Shown: positions 18,975 through 29,267, numbered from the stretch's first letter. The stretch: DNA of 45,348 nucleotides from Gammaproteobacteria bacterium (GCA_021647705.1 JAKIUF010000036.1:1-45348), one strand, 5' to 3'. The notes: a model not told the origin generated them from the letters alone. Translations and numbers: made by a program.

Positions 18975-19088
18975 GATTACCTCGGAGATTACCCGGAAAA
19001 CCCATCAAAAATGGCCTTCCCCCTTGGGCTGAATATCGTCTTGAATTGGGCTTTACTTTAGCGTCACCGGGCGAGCGCTGCAACCGCA

Positions 19089-19763
19089 CTAAATATCGGT
19101 GTTTTCCGGGATGGCGCGGCTGTTCAAAACCTCATCAATCAGCCCGTAAGCCACTGATTCTTCACCACTCATAAAATTATCACGATCAGTGTCCTTGGCA
19201 ATGGTGTCCAGACTCTGCCCCGTATGCGTGGCCATAATTTTGTTTAACCGGTCACGTATCAGCAAAATTTCTTTGGCGTGAATCTCAATATCGGCTGCCT
19301 GTCCCTGCACACCACCCAGCGGCTGATGGATCATCATCCGGGAATGTGGCAGGCAAAAACGCTTGTCTTTGGCCCCTCCCGTCATTAACAGGGCACCCAT
19401 GCTGGCGGCCTGACCGATGCACATAGTGCTCACGTCACAACTGATGAACTGCATGGTGTCGTAAATGGCCAAACCAGCTGTCACCGAACCTCCGGGTGAA
19501 TTAATATAAAAGCTGATGTCCTTGTCCGGGTTTTCCGATTCCAGAAACAACAACTGCGCCACAATCACATTGGCCACATGGTCGTCCACCGGCCCCACCA
19601 GAAAGATCACCCGCTCTTTGAGCAAACGCGAATAGATATCGTAAGAACGCTCGCCACGGGCCGACTGCTCGACCACGATAGGAATCAGGTTCAGATTACT
19701 GATTTCATTATTTGTAACAGAGTTTGTAACAGAACTTATATTGGAAAAAGACGAGTTTTTCAT
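19089..19763 (-). CDS. clpP: ATP-dependent Clp protease, proteolytic subunit ClpP
   Basis: With the ATG at 19763 the protein is 224 residues; the frame is open to a TTG at 19805. The core begins [31 protein letters not shown]. The catalytic Ser is in [14 protein letters not shown], His in [11 protein letters not shown] and Asp in [11 protein letters not shown]. The N-terminus has about 26 Ser/Asn-rich residues before the conserved core ([19 protein letters not shown]), longer than usual and containing SVTN twice; it may be an autoprocessed propeptide. A second possibility is a start further inside. Tig lies 79 bases upstream on the same strand. Confidence 0.96.
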   Translation of the reverse strand: MKNSSFSNISSVTNSVTNNEISNLNLIPIVVEQSARGERSYDIYSRLLKERVIFLVGPVDDHVANVIVAQLLFLESENPDKDISFYINSPGGSVTAGLAIYDTMQFISCDVSTMCIGQAASMGALLMTGGAKDKRFCLPHSRMMIHQPLGGVQGQAADIEIHAKEILLIRDRLNKIMATHTGQSLDTIAKDTDRDNFMSGEESVAYGLIDEVLNSRAIPENTDI

Positions 19764-19842
19764 GAGTTTGTGCGTTCTCTCGTTGGGGTGCAATTGGGTG
19801 TGCAACCGACACTTTTCAGGCTGACTAATGCAGAAATCAGAG

Positions 19843-21144
19843 TCAGCTGGCAGTCTGCCCCGGATTCATCAAAGCGTCAAATGATGTATTTTTATCATTC
19901 ACATTGGCCTGCGAAATAATATGTTCCACAGCCATTTCTTCCAGCGTCACATTCTCCACTTCCTTGAGGCGATCTTTGTCACCGTAATAATACTTCACCA
20001 CCTCTTCCGGGCGCTCATAGCTGGCCGCCATTTTTTCTACGGCCTCGCGCAAGCGCGTGGGCGGTACTGTAATATCATTATCTTTGATGACTTCGGCAAG
20101 AATCAAACCCAATGACACTCGACGCTGTGCCTGTGTCTCAAATTGTGCGGGATCAATATCCTGCGCGGGTGCGCCATACTGCTGCATATCCTGCTGACGC
20201 TGCTTCACCAGCACCTCAATTTCAGAATCCACCAGCGCTTTGGGTATGTCCAGCAACTCCAATCCCATCAGGCCATCAAACACCTGTTCTTTAACACGCA
20301 GGGTAATAGCCTGTTCAGACTCGCGCTGCATATTTTCGCGCACCTGCTGTTTCAGTGCATCCAGCCCACCTTCTTTGACGCCAAATTCCACTGCAAATTC
20401 ATCGGTCAGTTCTGGAAGAACCGGTTCTTCCACCTTAAGCACAGTGGTGGCAAACTTCACCGCTTTGCCGGCAAGATCCTTAGCCTGATAATCTTCGGGG
20501 AAAGTCACATCCAGCGTCAGTTCTTGTCCCGCTTTGGCTCCCATTAGCTGCTCTTCAAAACCAGGAATCATACGTTTGCTGCCCAGTTCCAATGGCACTT
20601 GCTTGGCCGTACCCCCCTGAAATTCTTCACCATCGAGTGTACCCACAAAATCGATGGTCAACTGATCACCTTCCTGCCCGGCACGATCCACTTCGCCCCA
20701 GGTTTTACGCTGCTTACGAATGGTTTCCAACATTTGGTCGATGTCCGCATCACCAATTTCAACGACAGGGCGTTCGATTTTGATTTTATCCAGTCCCGTC
20801 ACTTCAAACTCCGGATAAACCTCGAACGTCGCCGTAAACTCAAATTCTTCTTTCGCATCACCCGGTTCGATCAGCGGCACACCTGCGGGGCGCAGTTTTT
20901 CCTGAAGAACGGCTTCATAAAAACTGTTCTGCATCACTTCGCCCATCACTTCCTGGCTGACTTGACCAGAAAATTTCTGTCGTACCACACTGAATGGCAC
21001 TTTGCCCGGACGAAAACCATCAATTTTCACACGTCCAGCTAGATCTTTCAGGCGTTTTTGCACTTCACCATCGATATTCTCTTTCGGCACTACTACCGTC
21101 ATGCGACGTTCCAAACCGTTGGTCGTTTCAACAGAGACTTGCAT
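19843..21144 (-). CDS. tig: trigger factor, ribosome-associated chaperone and PPIase
   Basis: The ATG at 21144 gives 433 residues, the normal size, with GGGGAAA as ribosome site. The frame extends upstream through the tRNA-Leu gene, which is not coding. [20 protein letters not shown] and the ribosome-binding signature [12 protein letters not shown] are present. The FKBP-type domain contains [19 protein letters not shown] (about residues 155-240). The C-terminal helical arms follow. The tail ends MNPGQTAS, as in many trigger factors. It binds nascent chains at the ribosome exit and opens the quality-control block of this strand. Confidence 0.98.
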   Translation of the reverse strand: MQVSVETTNGLERRMTVVVPKENIDGEVQKRLKDLAGRVKIDGFRPGKVPFSVVRQKFSGQVSQEVMGEVMQNSFYEAVLQEKLRPAGVPLIEPGDAKEEFEFTATFEVYPEFEVTGLDKIKIERPVVEIGDADIDQMLETIRKQRKTWGEVDRAGQEGDQLTIDFVGTLDGEEFQGGTAKQVPLELGSKRMIPGFEEQLMGAKAGQELTLDVTFPEDYQAKDLAGKAVKFATTVLKVEEPVLPELTDEFAVEFGVKEGGLDALKQQVRENMQRESEQAITLRVKEQVFDGLMGLELLDIPKALVDSEIEVLVKQRQQDMQQYGAPAQDIDPAQFETQAQRRVSLGLILAEVIKDNDITVPPTRLREAVEKMAASYERPEEVVKYYYGDKDRLKEVENVTLEEMAVEHIISQANVNDKNTSFDALMNPGQTAS

Positions 21145-21204
21145 TGCGTTTTCCCCACTCAACTGTGTACATAAAAATATACATATTTTAAAAACAAAAA
21201 ATAA

Positions 21205-21289
21205 TGGTGCCGTCCCCCGGACTCGAACCGGGACGGGTTGCCCCACCAGAACCTAAATCTGGCGTGTATACCAATTTCACCAGGACGGC
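21205..21289 (-). tRNA. tRNA-Leu (anticodon TAG)
   Basis: This is an 85-base class II tRNA with a variable arm and encoded CCA. The acceptor is GCCGTCC/GGACGGC. The anticodon stem-loop CCAGATTTAGGTTCTGG has TAG at the tip. It lies 60 bases before tig on the same strand and probably shares its transcript, as in other gammaproteobacteria. Confidence 0.95.
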
Positions 21290-21390
21290 TTTATAAAAAA
21301 TCATGCCGGAGCATCTTCTCCGTTGCCACTACATCTTGCCCGTCTACGACGGACTATCTTAATCGTCCGGCAACTTCATACTCCATTCGA

Positions 21391-21443
21391 CCCACCAATA
21401 AAAAAGCCCGACCTTGCACATAACCAAGGCCGGGCTTTTTTAT

Positions 21444-21450
<7 letters not shown>
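21391..21450 (-). terminator. terminator of tRNA-Lys inside a long inverted repeat
   Basis: The hairpin GCCCGGCCTTG/CAAGGTCGGGC has one mismatch and an 8-base loop, and T-runs lie on both sides, so it can work in both directions. The complementarity goes on beyond the A/T tracts: CCCACCAATA (21391-21400) mirrors TATTGGTGGG (21441-21450), whose last seven bases are the 3' end of tRNA-Lys. The terminator thus extends into the mature tRNA sequence. Confidence 0.8.
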
Positions 21451-21519
<69 letters not shown>

Positions 21520-21581
21520 CAAACCACTGCCACCAGAATGAAGTCATCCGATGTGTGCCACGTGCGCATTACTACTAAATA

Positions 21582-21658
21582 TGGGGTGGACGATGGGACT
21601 CGAACCCACGACGACTGGAATCACAATCCAGGGCTCTACCAACTGAGCTACGCCCACC
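21582..21658 (-). tRNA. tRNA-His (anticodon GTG)
   Basis: This is a 77-base tRNA with the extra 5' G (G-1) paired to C73, typical of tRNA-His. The anticodon stem-loop is TGGATTGTGATTCCA. The T-arm is CGTGGGTTCGAGTCCCATC. A -10 TATAAT (21687-21682 on the minus strand) lies 24 bases upstream. Confidence 0.95.
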
Positions 21659-21681
21659 ATCGGTCAACAAACCGGGTCGCG

Positions 21682-21687
21682 ATTATA
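21682..21687 (-). promoter_or_regulatory. candidate -10 element before tRNA-His
   Basis: A perfect TATAAT on the minus strand, followed by GC-rich CGCGACCCGG (a possible discriminator, as in stable-RNA promoters). No good -35 is seen at 16-18 bp. Confidence 0.45.
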
Positions 21688-21718
21688 CATGACGCGACAG
21701 ACAATTGAATACTACTCA

Positions 21719-21893
21719 GGAATGGAAATTGAATAACTTATTACCATTGGCATCTCTGCTTCAGCCCGTCTTCGCCCGTTATTCAATCGCAAAAGCTCGA
21801 AATAAGAGCGACTATTCCTGCACTTTTGCTCAATCAGAACGAACGAATAGGCACTAAACTAGAGCGCCACTTGTTTTATTCAATTTCCATTCC
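21719..21893. repeat. 175-bp segment bounded by perfect 18-bp inverted repeats
   Basis: GGAATGGAAATTGAATAA (21719-21736) is exactly mirrored at 21876-21893. The 139-base interior has no gene and holds a further GTTATTCAAT (from about 21778) that pairs with part of the left arm. The segment lies between tRNA-His and tRNA-Arg. It resembles a small MITE-like insertion; no clear target-site duplication is seen. Confidence 0.7.
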
Positions 21894-21918
21894 ATTAGCT
21901 TCGCCAAAGCAGAAAAAA

Positions 21919-21995
21919 TGGCGCGCCCGGCAGGGTTCGAACCTGCTACCCTCGGCTTAGAAGGCCGATGCTCTATCCAAATGAGCTACGGGCGC
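21919..21995 (-). tRNA. tRNA-Arg (anticodon TCT)
   Basis: This is a 77-base tRNA with encoded CCA. The acceptor is GCGCCCG/CGGGCGC. The anticodon stem-loop CGGCCTTCTAAGCCG gives TCT, which reads AGA and AGG. The T-arm is GCAGGTTCGAACCCTGC. It lies 52 bases after tRNA-Pro. Confidence 0.95.
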
Positions 21996-22047
21996 ATCTT
22001 AAAACCAGCACCAGGAAACCGGCCCATGGAAACCAGACACTAAAAAT

Positions 22048-22124
22048 TGGTCGGGGTAGAGAGATTCGAACTCCCGACATCCTGCTCCCAAAGCAGGCGC
22101 GCTACCAGACTGCGCTATACCCCG
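22048..22124 (-). tRNA. tRNA-Pro (anticodon TGG)
   Basis: This is a 77-base tRNA with encoded CCA. The acceptor is CGGGGTA/TACCCCG. The anticodon stem-loop CTGCTTTGGGAGCAG has TGG. It is the first gene of the minus-strand tRNA array; TATAAT lies 15 bases upstream. Confidence 0.95.
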
Positions 22125-22138
22125 AACTGAGGCGGCGC

Positions 22139-22144
22139 ATTATA
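22139..22144 (-). promoter_or_regulatory. candidate -10 element of the tRNA cluster
   Basis: A perfect TATAAT on the minus strand (22144-22139) stands before tRNA-Pro, with GC-rich GCGCCGCC downstream, as is usual at stringently controlled tRNA promoters. The -35 region at normal spacing (around 22162-22167) is poor. Confidence 0.55.
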
Positions 22145-22354
22145 GCGGCAGAATCCGTCAGATGCTATTGGCTTTTGCAGGAAAAATGCATATTAGGTGA
22201 TAACCGAAGCCGTTTGTACTGGAAAACAGACATATAATTCTGGCAAAAACCCAGTAAAAACTCATTGTAGAAGGTAAAGATGCCGTGCGATCATAGCGCC
22301 CCCTCCGAAATGGTGGTGTTTTGTCTGACGTTGGAAAGTGGGAGCACACAATAC

Positions 22355-23209
22355 ATGAGCGCACAGATTATTGACGGCAAAGCCATCGCCGCTGAACTTC
22401 GCCTGGATATCAAGGCGCGTGTTACACAACGGCTGGCCGAAGGTAAACGTGCGCCAGGGCTGGCGGTGGTGTTGGTGGGTGCCGACCCTGCCTCGCAAAT
22501 TTACGTCGGCAGCAAGCGCCGGGCCTGTGAAGAGGTTGGCTTCGTCTCCGTCGCCCACGACCTGCCCACAGGTACCAGCGAAGCGACTCTGCTGGCGCTC
22601 ATTGATGAACTCAACGATGATTCAAACATCGACGGCATTCTGGTGCAGCTTCCTTTACCAAAGCACATCGGCACCGAAAATGTCATCGAACGCATTCACC
22701 CTGACAAAGATGTGGATGGTTTTCACCCTTACAACGTCGGGCGTCTGGCCCTGCGCCAACCGGTACTGCGCCCCTGCACGCCACGCGGCATCGTCACCCT
22801 GTTGGAAAAAACCGGACAAGATATTCGCGGCATGGATGCAGTGGTGGTGGGAGCCTCAAATATTGTTGGTCGACCTACCAGCCTCGAACTGCTGCTAGCC
22901 GGTTGCACCGTCACCACCTGTCATCGCTTTACCAAAGACATCGAAGCCCATGTACGCCGCGCCGATCTCGTGGTGGTAGCAGTGGGCAAGCCCGGCATTG
23001 TGAAAGGAGAATGGATCAAATCCGGTGCCATCGTCATCGATGTCGGCATCAATCGTAAAGAAGATGGCAAGCTGGTGGGTGATGTGGATTTTGTATCAGC
23101 AAGCAAAAATGCCGGCTGGATTACCCCTGTGCCCGGTGGCGTAGGGCCAATGACTGTGGCGACCCTGTTGCAAAACACCGTGGATGCGGCGGATCAGTTA
23201 CACAAATAA
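22355..23209 (+). CDS. folD: bifunctional methylenetetrahydrofolate dehydrogenase/cyclohydrolase
   Basis: The ATG at 22355 gives 284 residues, the normal FolD length, and has GTGGGAG as ribosome site; the frame is open to 22280. Motifs include [14 protein letters not shown] (catalytic Lys region), [32 protein letters not shown] (NADP loop) and [13 protein letters not shown]. It interconverts 5,10-methylene-, methenyl- and 10-formyl-tetrahydrofolate in one-carbon metabolism. It is divergent from the tRNA cluster. In Pseudomonas folD is next to cysS; here a two-gene module is inserted between them. Confidence 0.97.
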   Translation: MSAQIIDGKAIAAELRLDIKARVTQRLAEGKRAPGLAVVLVGADPASQIYVGSKRRACEEVGFVSVAHDLPTGTSEATLLALIDELNDDSNIDGILVQLPLPKHIGTENVIERIHPDKDVDGFHPYNVGRLALRQPVLRPCTPRGIVTLLEKTGQDIRGMDAVVVGASNIVGRPTSLELLLAGCTVTTCHRFTKDIEAHVRRADLVVVAVGKPGIVKGEWIKSGAIVIDVGINRKEDGKLVGDVDFVSASKNAGWITPVPGGVGPMTVATLLQNTVDAADQLHK

Positions 23210-23236
23210 CCCAGCACTAACGTATATTCTATCGCC

Positions 23237-23265
23237 TTGCTCTCCGGTATATACCGGAATATACT
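23237..23265 (+). promoter_or_regulatory. promoter with a palindromic operator in its spacer
   Basis: TTGCTC (23237-23242) and TATACT (23260-23265) are 17 bases apart. The spacer contains the perfect 16-bp palindrome TCCGGTATATACCGGA (23243-23258). A second pair, GTATATTC (23222-23229) and GAATATAC (23257-23264), flanks it. Ribbon-helix-helix repressors bind such short palindromes, and an RHH protein is encoded by the second gene. The ATG at 23272 lies six bases after the -10, so the transcript should have almost no leader. Confidence 0.7.
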
Positions 23266-23271
23266 TTCAGT

Positions 23272-23748
23272 ATGTTTCTTTTAGCACTCACCAACGCCCT
23301 CGATAAACACAGAGTCAAATATGCGCTGGTCGGAGGCTATGCTGTTGCCCTACATGGCGCAGTGCGAGGCACAGTGGATGTCGATATTGTTATCCAGCTC
23401 AAGCAAAGCGCCTTTAACAAGGCTGAACAGGCACTCATGGAACTTGGGTTACAACCTCGCCTCCCTGTCTCCGCAGATGATGTGTTTCTTTTCCGTGAGG
23501 AATACATCAAAAACAAAAACCTCATTGCCTGGTCTTTCAGCAACCCTGATAACCCGACTGAAATTCTGGACATCATTATCACAGAAGACCTCAATGACAT
23601 GGAGCCAGTGATAAAAAATATCATGGGTAAAAATATCAGGGTTGCCGACATTGCTAGCCTGATTGCCATGAAAACACGTAGCGGCCGCCCACAAGACATC
23701 GAAGACGTAAAAGCCTTGCAGAAAATACTCTCAGAGGAAGTGGAATGA
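23272..23748 (+). CDS. MNT-type nucleotidyltransferase (AbiEii-like)
   Basis: This 158-residue protein has a nucleotidyltransferase core: LVGGYAVALHGAVRGTVDVD gives the GG...R.T.D.D motif with the two metal-binding aspartates (about residues 36-38). The C-terminal half (IIITEDLNDMEP and ADIASLIAMKTRSGRPQDIEDV) is the usual tail of AbiEii/DUF6036-type transferases, where the KxxxGRxxDxxD segment is conserved. Relatives act as toxins or antitoxins by adding nucleotides to RNA or AMP to proteins; which applies here is unknown. Its stop overlaps the start of the RHH gene (ATGA). No Shine-Dalgarno precedes the ATG. Confidence 0.85.
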   Translation: MFLLALTNALDKHRVKYALVGGYAVALHGAVRGTVDVDIVIQLKQSAFNKAEQALMELGLQPRLPVSADDVFLFREEYIKNKNLIAWSFSNPDNPTEILDIIITEDLNDMEPVIKNIMGKNIRVADIASLIAMKTRSGRPQDIEDVKALQKILSEEVE

Positions 23749-23981
23749 GGCCGGTGCAATATTTTTCAGATCAGTACCTGGAACAATGCAAAACCATGTC
23801 AACCGAGCACATCGTGGAATTTCTCGATGCCTTTCGGCTGATGCAGCAACCCGCAGACAAAAGCAAACTCATTAGCCTGAAAATCCCAGAATCCTTGTTA
23901 AAGGCCTTTCGCAGCAAATGTGAGTTGGAAAACCTGAAGTATCAAACGCAAATCAAGACATTAATGAAGGAGTGGATTTAG
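23745..23981 (+). CDS. ribbon-helix-helix (CopG-like) protein, probable antitoxin or repressor
   Basis: This 78-residue protein begins with about 35 residues of helical character (QYLEQCKTMSTEHIVEFLDAF). It then has the RHH fold: the strand KLISLKIPESLL and the helices KAFRSKCELENLKYQTQIKTLMKEWI. This C-terminal placement, with the text LKIPxxLLxAFRxKxxxxxxxYQTxI, is typical of CopG/BrnA-like antitoxins. It overlaps the nucleotidyltransferase stop by four bases. The promoter palindrome upstream of the pair is its likely operator. Confidence 0.8.
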   Translation: MRPVQYFSDQYLEQCKTMSTEHIVEFLDAFRLMQQPADKSKLISLKIPESLLKAFRSKCELENLKYQTQIKTLMKEWI

Positions 23982-24027
23982 CGCTTACACTATTCTCTGC
24001 GCCACACCCCAAAAACACCCACCGCCG

Positions 24028-25488
<1,461 letters not shown>

Positions 25489-25661
25489 GGGTCACTCGGC
25501 ATATGTCTTGTGGCGGGCAATGGTAGCGAAATCCCTGCTTTTCTACAAAAGCCATAACATCATTCCCTCAGACAGTAGCGCGGAAGCTTTCTCGAAACAG
25601 ATAAACCCGATATCATTGCCCGCCAATGATCTTTTCCCTATCTGACCAAAGGAAGCAACCG

Positions 25662-26285
25662 ATGATGAATGCCCTGATCCGACTCACCCTGCTTTGCGCC
25701 TTGTTTGTTTTGCCGTTCACTCAGGTCAACGCCGACGAACAGCACCCGCGTGTGCGCATTACCACCACCCTGGGTGACATCGTACTGGAGCTGGATCGTG
25801 AAAAAGCGCCCAAGAGCGTGGAAAACTTTCTCAATTATGTACGAGAAGGTTTTTATGACGGCACCATTTTTCACCGTGTCATCGATGGATTCATGATACA
25901 GGGTGGCGGCTTCACCCAGGATCTCCAGAAAAAATCCACTCGTGCGCCCATCAAGAATGAAGCCGACAACGGGCTGAAAAACCTAGAAGGGACTGTTGCC
26001 ATGGCGCGTACCAACGACCCGGACTCCGCCACCGCACAGTTCTTCATCAATGTTTCTGATAAAAATAGTTTTCTCAACCACACTTCGCCTACCTCGCGAG
26101 GCTGGGGTTATGCCGTCTTTGGCAAAGTGGTTGAGGGTATGGATGTTGTGGATAAAATTCGCAAGACACCCACAGGCAGCGGTGGCCAGTTCCGTTCGGA
26201 TGTACCGCGCACACCCGTGGTGATGGAAAAAGTGGTCCTGGATGGCGCGACATCAACAATCCCGGCTACACCGATAACGCGATAA
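25662..26285 (+). CDS. ppiA: periplasmic cyclophilin-type peptidyl-prolyl isomerase
   Basis: With a start at 25662 (AAAGGAAG ribosome site; the frame opens at 25626, and a second ATG follows at 25665) the protein is 207 residues. Residues 1-25 form a signal peptide ([22 protein letters not shown]). The cyclophilin domain has [41 protein letters not shown] and [17 protein letters not shown]. It speeds proline isomerisation in exported proteins. A cytosolic paralogue follows after 47 bases. The C-terminal 15 residues ([14 protein letters not shown]) are an unstructured tail. Confidence 0.92.
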   Translation: MMNALIRLTLLCALFVLPFTQVNADEQHPRVRITTTLGDIVLELDREKAPKSVENFLNYVREGFYDGTIFHRVIDGFMIQGGGFTQDLQKKSTRAPIKNEADNGLKNLEGTVAMARTNDPDSATAQFFINVSDKNSFLNHTSPTSRGWGYAVFGKVVEGMDVVDKIRKTPTGSGGQFRSDVPRTPVVMEKVVLDGATSTIPATPITR

Positions 26286-26332
26286 CACCATCGAAATACA
26301 TTTATTTCACCCACCCGATTAAGGACTACACC

Positions 26333-26833
26333 ATGATTCGTTTGACCACTACAATGGGCAACATCGATATTGAGCTGGATTTTGACAAGGCACCCAAGAG
26401 CGCTGCCAACTTTGAGCAATATGTGAAAGACGGTCATTACGACGGCACTATTTTTCACCGCGTTATCGATAATTTTATGCTCCAGGGTGGTGGTATGTTG
26501 CCCGACATGTCGCAAAAAGAAACCCGTGCCTGCATCGAAAATGAGGCTGACAATGGTCTGAAAAATGTGAAAGGCTCATTAGCCATGGCGCGTACTAATG
26601 ATCCTCACTCAGCCTCTTCACAATTTTTTATTAACGTTGCGGATAATGCCTTTCTCGATCACAGTTCACCCACGCCACAGGGCTGGGGTTATGCTGTGTT
26701 TGGCAAGGTTGTTGATGGAGCGGACGTGGTGGAAAGAATGAAAGCCGTGACTACAACATCACGCGCTGGCCATCAAGATGTACCTGCTGATGACATTCTT
26801 ATTGAAAAAGCCGAGATCATTGCTGCTGAATAA
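26333..26833 (+). CDS. ppiB: cytoplasmic cyclophilin-type peptidyl-prolyl isomerase
   Basis: This 166-residue single-domain cyclophilin has no signal peptide. [56 protein letters not shown] and [13 protein letters not shown] are the conserved segments, including the catalytic Arg (FHR) and the QFFIN strand. It is the tandem partner of the exported cyclophilin just upstream, so the two probably arose by duplication. It lies before lpxH as in Pseudomonas. Confidence 0.95.
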   Translation: MIRLTTTMGNIDIELDFDKAPKSAANFEQYVKDGHYDGTIFHRVIDNFMLQGGGMLPDMSQKETRACIENEADNGLKNVKGSLAMARTNDPHSASSQFFINVADNAFLDHSSPTPQGWGYAVFGKVVDGADVVERMKAVTTTSRAGHQDVPADDILIEKAEIIAAE

Positions 26834-26878
26834 CTTCTAATATCTCCCCCCAACAGAATCAGGCAAATGACATTGTGA

Positions 26879-27622
26879 GTGCATTCTTTTGAGCACACTG
26901 TTTTGAACACATTGTTTATCGCTGACCTGCATCTTTCCGGGGAGCGTCCACACATCATTTGCCTGTTTCGGGACTTTCTCAAAAAAGAAGCCCGACAGGC
27001 GGATGCACTTTATATCCTCGGTGATCTGTTTGAGGCTTGGCTGGGTGACGATGCCGTGTCAGCAGACATGATCGATGTATTACATGATATCAACCGCCTG
27101 ACAAAAAACGGTATCCCGGTTTATGTGATGGTGGGCAACCGGGATTTCCTGCTCGGTGCAGAGTTTGAAAATATGACGGGTTGCACATTGTTGCCCGATC
27201 CCAGTGTCGTCAATCTCTACGGCACAGACACATTGTTGATGCATGGCGATACGTTATGTACCGATGATGTCGATTATCAGACTATCCGCAAACAAATACG
27301 CAGTCCGCAATGGCGGCAGGCAATATTAGCCAAGCCCATTGAAGAACGTACACAAATAGCGCGCGAGGCCCGGGCAGAAAGCCGGGCCCGCACCCGCGAA
27401 AAATCAAATGACATTATGGATGTTAATACGCAAGCCGTTGAAAATGCCTTCCGCACACACGATGTAAACCGCTTGATTCATGGCCACACCCATCGGCCTG
27501 CCGTGCATGAAAGTATCATTAACGACAAGGCCGTCACACGCATTGTACTGGGTGACTGGTACAACAAAGCCAGTGTTTTACGAGTAACGACCGATACTAT
27601 CGAGCTAACAACGCCTGATTAA
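26879..27622 (+). CDS. lpxH: UDP-2,3-diacylglucosamine pyrophosphatase
   Basis: The calcineurin-like phosphoesterase has the LpxH motif set: LFIADLHLS, LGDLFEAWLGDD, GNRDFLLG, LMHGDTLCTDD and IHGHTHRPAVH. It removes UMP from UDP-2,3-diacylglucosamine to make lipid X in lipid A synthesis at the inner membrane. The start is unsure: GTG at 26879 gives 247 residues, while the TTG at 26903 gives 239 residues with MNTLFIADLHLS, which fits the family better and has GAG nine bases ahead. No ATG is available near either. Confidence 0.95.
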   Translation: MHSFEHTVLNTLFIADLHLSGERPHIICLFRDFLKKEARQADALYILGDLFEAWLGDDAVSADMIDVLHDINRLTKNGIPVYVMVGNRDFLLGAEFENMTGCTLLPDPSVVNLYGTDTLLMHGDTLCTDDVDYQTIRKQIRSPQWRQAILAKPIEERTQIAREARAESRARTREKSNDIMDVNTQAVENAFRTHDVNRLIHGHTHRPAVHESIINDKAVTRIVLGDWYNKASVLRVTTDTIELTTPD

Positions 27623-28467
27623 ACGCCCCCGTCGTCGCCTTGGGCAGGTTCAGAGTCCTGCGATACCTTTTCCGCGTTTGGCGCTTCCGTATCTGGCGTT
27701 TGCACCAAAACATCACCCACTGAATAGCGCTTGAAATCTTTTGGCAAATCCAGCATACCCTCGGATGCCGACAAATCCGTACGGTAATCTTTCATAAAAC
27801 GTTGATAACCTTTCCTGTCCCATTCACGAATGGGTAAGCCATGATCCATGTGCCGGGTGGCATAAAATATATTCAACGACAGATCGCAGGCATCCAGCAA
27901 ATCTTCCGGTGTGCGACCCACAGTGGTGGCATGCTCACCAGCCAGTACCATTCTGAATTCGCGTAAAACAGCCAGCACATCGGGCATAAAATCCTCTGGC
28001 ATTACCACGGCGTCATAACAATGCTCGCCATTGGCCGTAAAACGATAATGCGTTGCCTGCCTGCCATCGATTTTGGGAATGGCACTGGAAGGCTGTGACT
28101 CTTCCTGGTAATCCAGTTTTATGGGTGAGTCGATCTCCACCGCTTTATTGCGAATCACCATGATGGTTTTGTCGTCCTGCGAGACGTTATAAATGGTTTT
28201 CTCTTTGCGGTTAAACAGGACAAAATCGGCCGGTGAACGTGCATTCGACATATGCAAATAACCTTCATTGACAAACAGGCGCGTGGAAAACGACTCTGAC
28301 CCCGCTTCACGCTCAACCAGAATCAACAGAGTGCCGGGTGTCGCTTTTAATTCTGCTTCTGTTTTGGCAACAGGTTTTGTGGACAGACCTGCGCAAGCCG
28401 CCAAACCCACCCATAAAAAACCTGCCAAAATAACGTTTACCACTCGCTGCTTCTCATATTTCATCAC
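27619..28467 (-). CDS. conserved hypothetical lipoprotein
   Basis: This 282-residue protein has a lipoprotein signal (MMKYEKQRVVNVILAGFLWVGLAACAG; lipobox LAAC). I do not recognise the family. The body contains TLLILVEREAGSESFSTRLFVNEGYLHM and an NVSQDDKTIMVI segment that looks like a beta-rich domain of the kind seen in lipoprotein-localisation-fold proteins; that comparison is only by appearance. The C-terminus is acidic and disordered. It starts inside the last codons of the DUF455 gene (4-base overlap) and its last four bases overlap the end of lpxH, so it belongs to a two-gene minus-strand operon. Confidence 0.8.
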   Translation of the reverse strand: MMKYEKQRVVNVILAGFLWVGLAACAGLSTKPVAKTEAELKATPGTLLILVEREAGSESFSTRLFVNEGYLHMSNARSPADFVLFNRKEKTIYNVSQDDKTIMVIRNKAVEIDSPIKLDYQEESQPSSAIPKIDGRQATHYRFTANGEHCYDAVVMPEDFMPDVLAVLREFRMVLAGEHATTVGRTPEDLLDACDLSLNIFYATRHMDHGLPIREWDRKGYQRFMKDYRTDLSASEGMLDLPKDFKRYSVGDVLVQTPDTEAPNAEKVSQDSEPAQGDDGGV

Positions 28468-29267
28468 TCACCCGTTCCCTCTAAATAGTTTAATTCGTTT
28501 TCACTAAAACCGGCCGCTTCGCGGGCGCTACGGTGAAGCCTGCCTTTTTTGCCAGCAGAAGCTCCCATGTATTGCTCAAAGAGACCTCGAAAAGTAGCAT
28601 CGGGTTCCCTATCACGCTGTTCACACAGATATCGAAACCAGCGTGTACCAATTTCCACATGCCCGATCTCGTCCTGGAGGATAACCTCCAGCACCTTCAC
28701 TGCCGCATGATCACCATGATCCGCCAGTTTTTTCATAATACCCGGAGTCACATCCAGACCACGCGCTTCCAGCACCCGTGGCACCAGCGCCATGCGCACC
28801 AAAGGATCATGCGCGGTTTTCTGCGCCATTTCCCATAAACCGTTGTGCGCATCAAAATCACCGTAATCATAACCCAGTGACTGCAAATGCTCGCGCATTA
28901 ACTGGAAATGATAAGCTTCTTCATCTGCCACTCGCATCCAGTCGTCATAATAGGCATCCGGCATATCACGAAAGCGGTACACCGCATCCAGCGCCAGATT
29001 GATGGCGTTGAATTCGATGTGGACAATAGCATGGATCAACGCCGCATGACCTTCCGGGGTATGCAGACTGCGGCGGTGCAGGTCTTTTGGTGCCACCAAA
29101 CAGGGGCGCTCGGGACGGCCAGGACTACCAACAGGTTCAGGTTTTCCGCTACGTATCAGTGGAATATTGCCCAGCCGCCACGCCTGAAAAGTGCGGCGGG
29201 TCACCGTGGCTTTTTTATCAGGTATGCATAGCAACAGACACTGGTCAGCTGACTCAAATAAATTCAT
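28464..29267 (-). CDS. ferritin-like DUF455 (COG2833) family protein
   Basis: This protein of about 267 residues (start MNLFESADQ; the frame opens at 29291) has the DUF455 layout. The metal-binding helices are visible: HAIVHIEFNAINLALDAVYRF, DWMRVADEEAYHFQLMREHL, and VLEVILQDEIGHVEIGTRWF, each with Glu/His ligands of a di-iron ferritin-like four-helix bundle. PRVLEARGLDVTPGI is also typical. No function is established for the family as far as I know. It overlaps the lipoprotein gene by four bases. Confidence 0.88.
   Translation of the reverse strand: MNLFESADQCLLLCIPDKKATVTRRTFQAWRLGNIPLIRSGKPEPVGSPGRPERPCLVAPKDLHRRSLHTPEGHAALIHAIVHIEFNAINLALDAVYRFRDMPDAYYDDWMRVADEEAYHFQLMREHLQSLGYDYGDFDAHNGLWEMAQKTAHDPLVRMALVPRVLEARGLDVTPGIMKKLADHGDHAAVKVLEVILQDEIGHVEIGTRWFRYLCEQRDREPDATFRGLFEQYMGASAGKKGRLHRSAREAAGFSENELNYLEGTGE

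Noticed and set aside
18339-19061. 240-codon plus-strand open frame
   Set aside because: It is antisense to clpX and has no recognisable domain or ribosome site; clpX itself is complete.
21145-21246. N-terminal extension of trigger factor
   Set aside because: It would run through the tRNA-Leu gene; the ATG at 21144 has a ribosome site and gives the normal length.
23974-23990. TTTAGCGCTTACAC at the end of the RHH gene as a solo terminal repeat
   Set aside because: It resembles the repeat-family end, but it is part of the coding end and only about ten bases match, so chance is likely.
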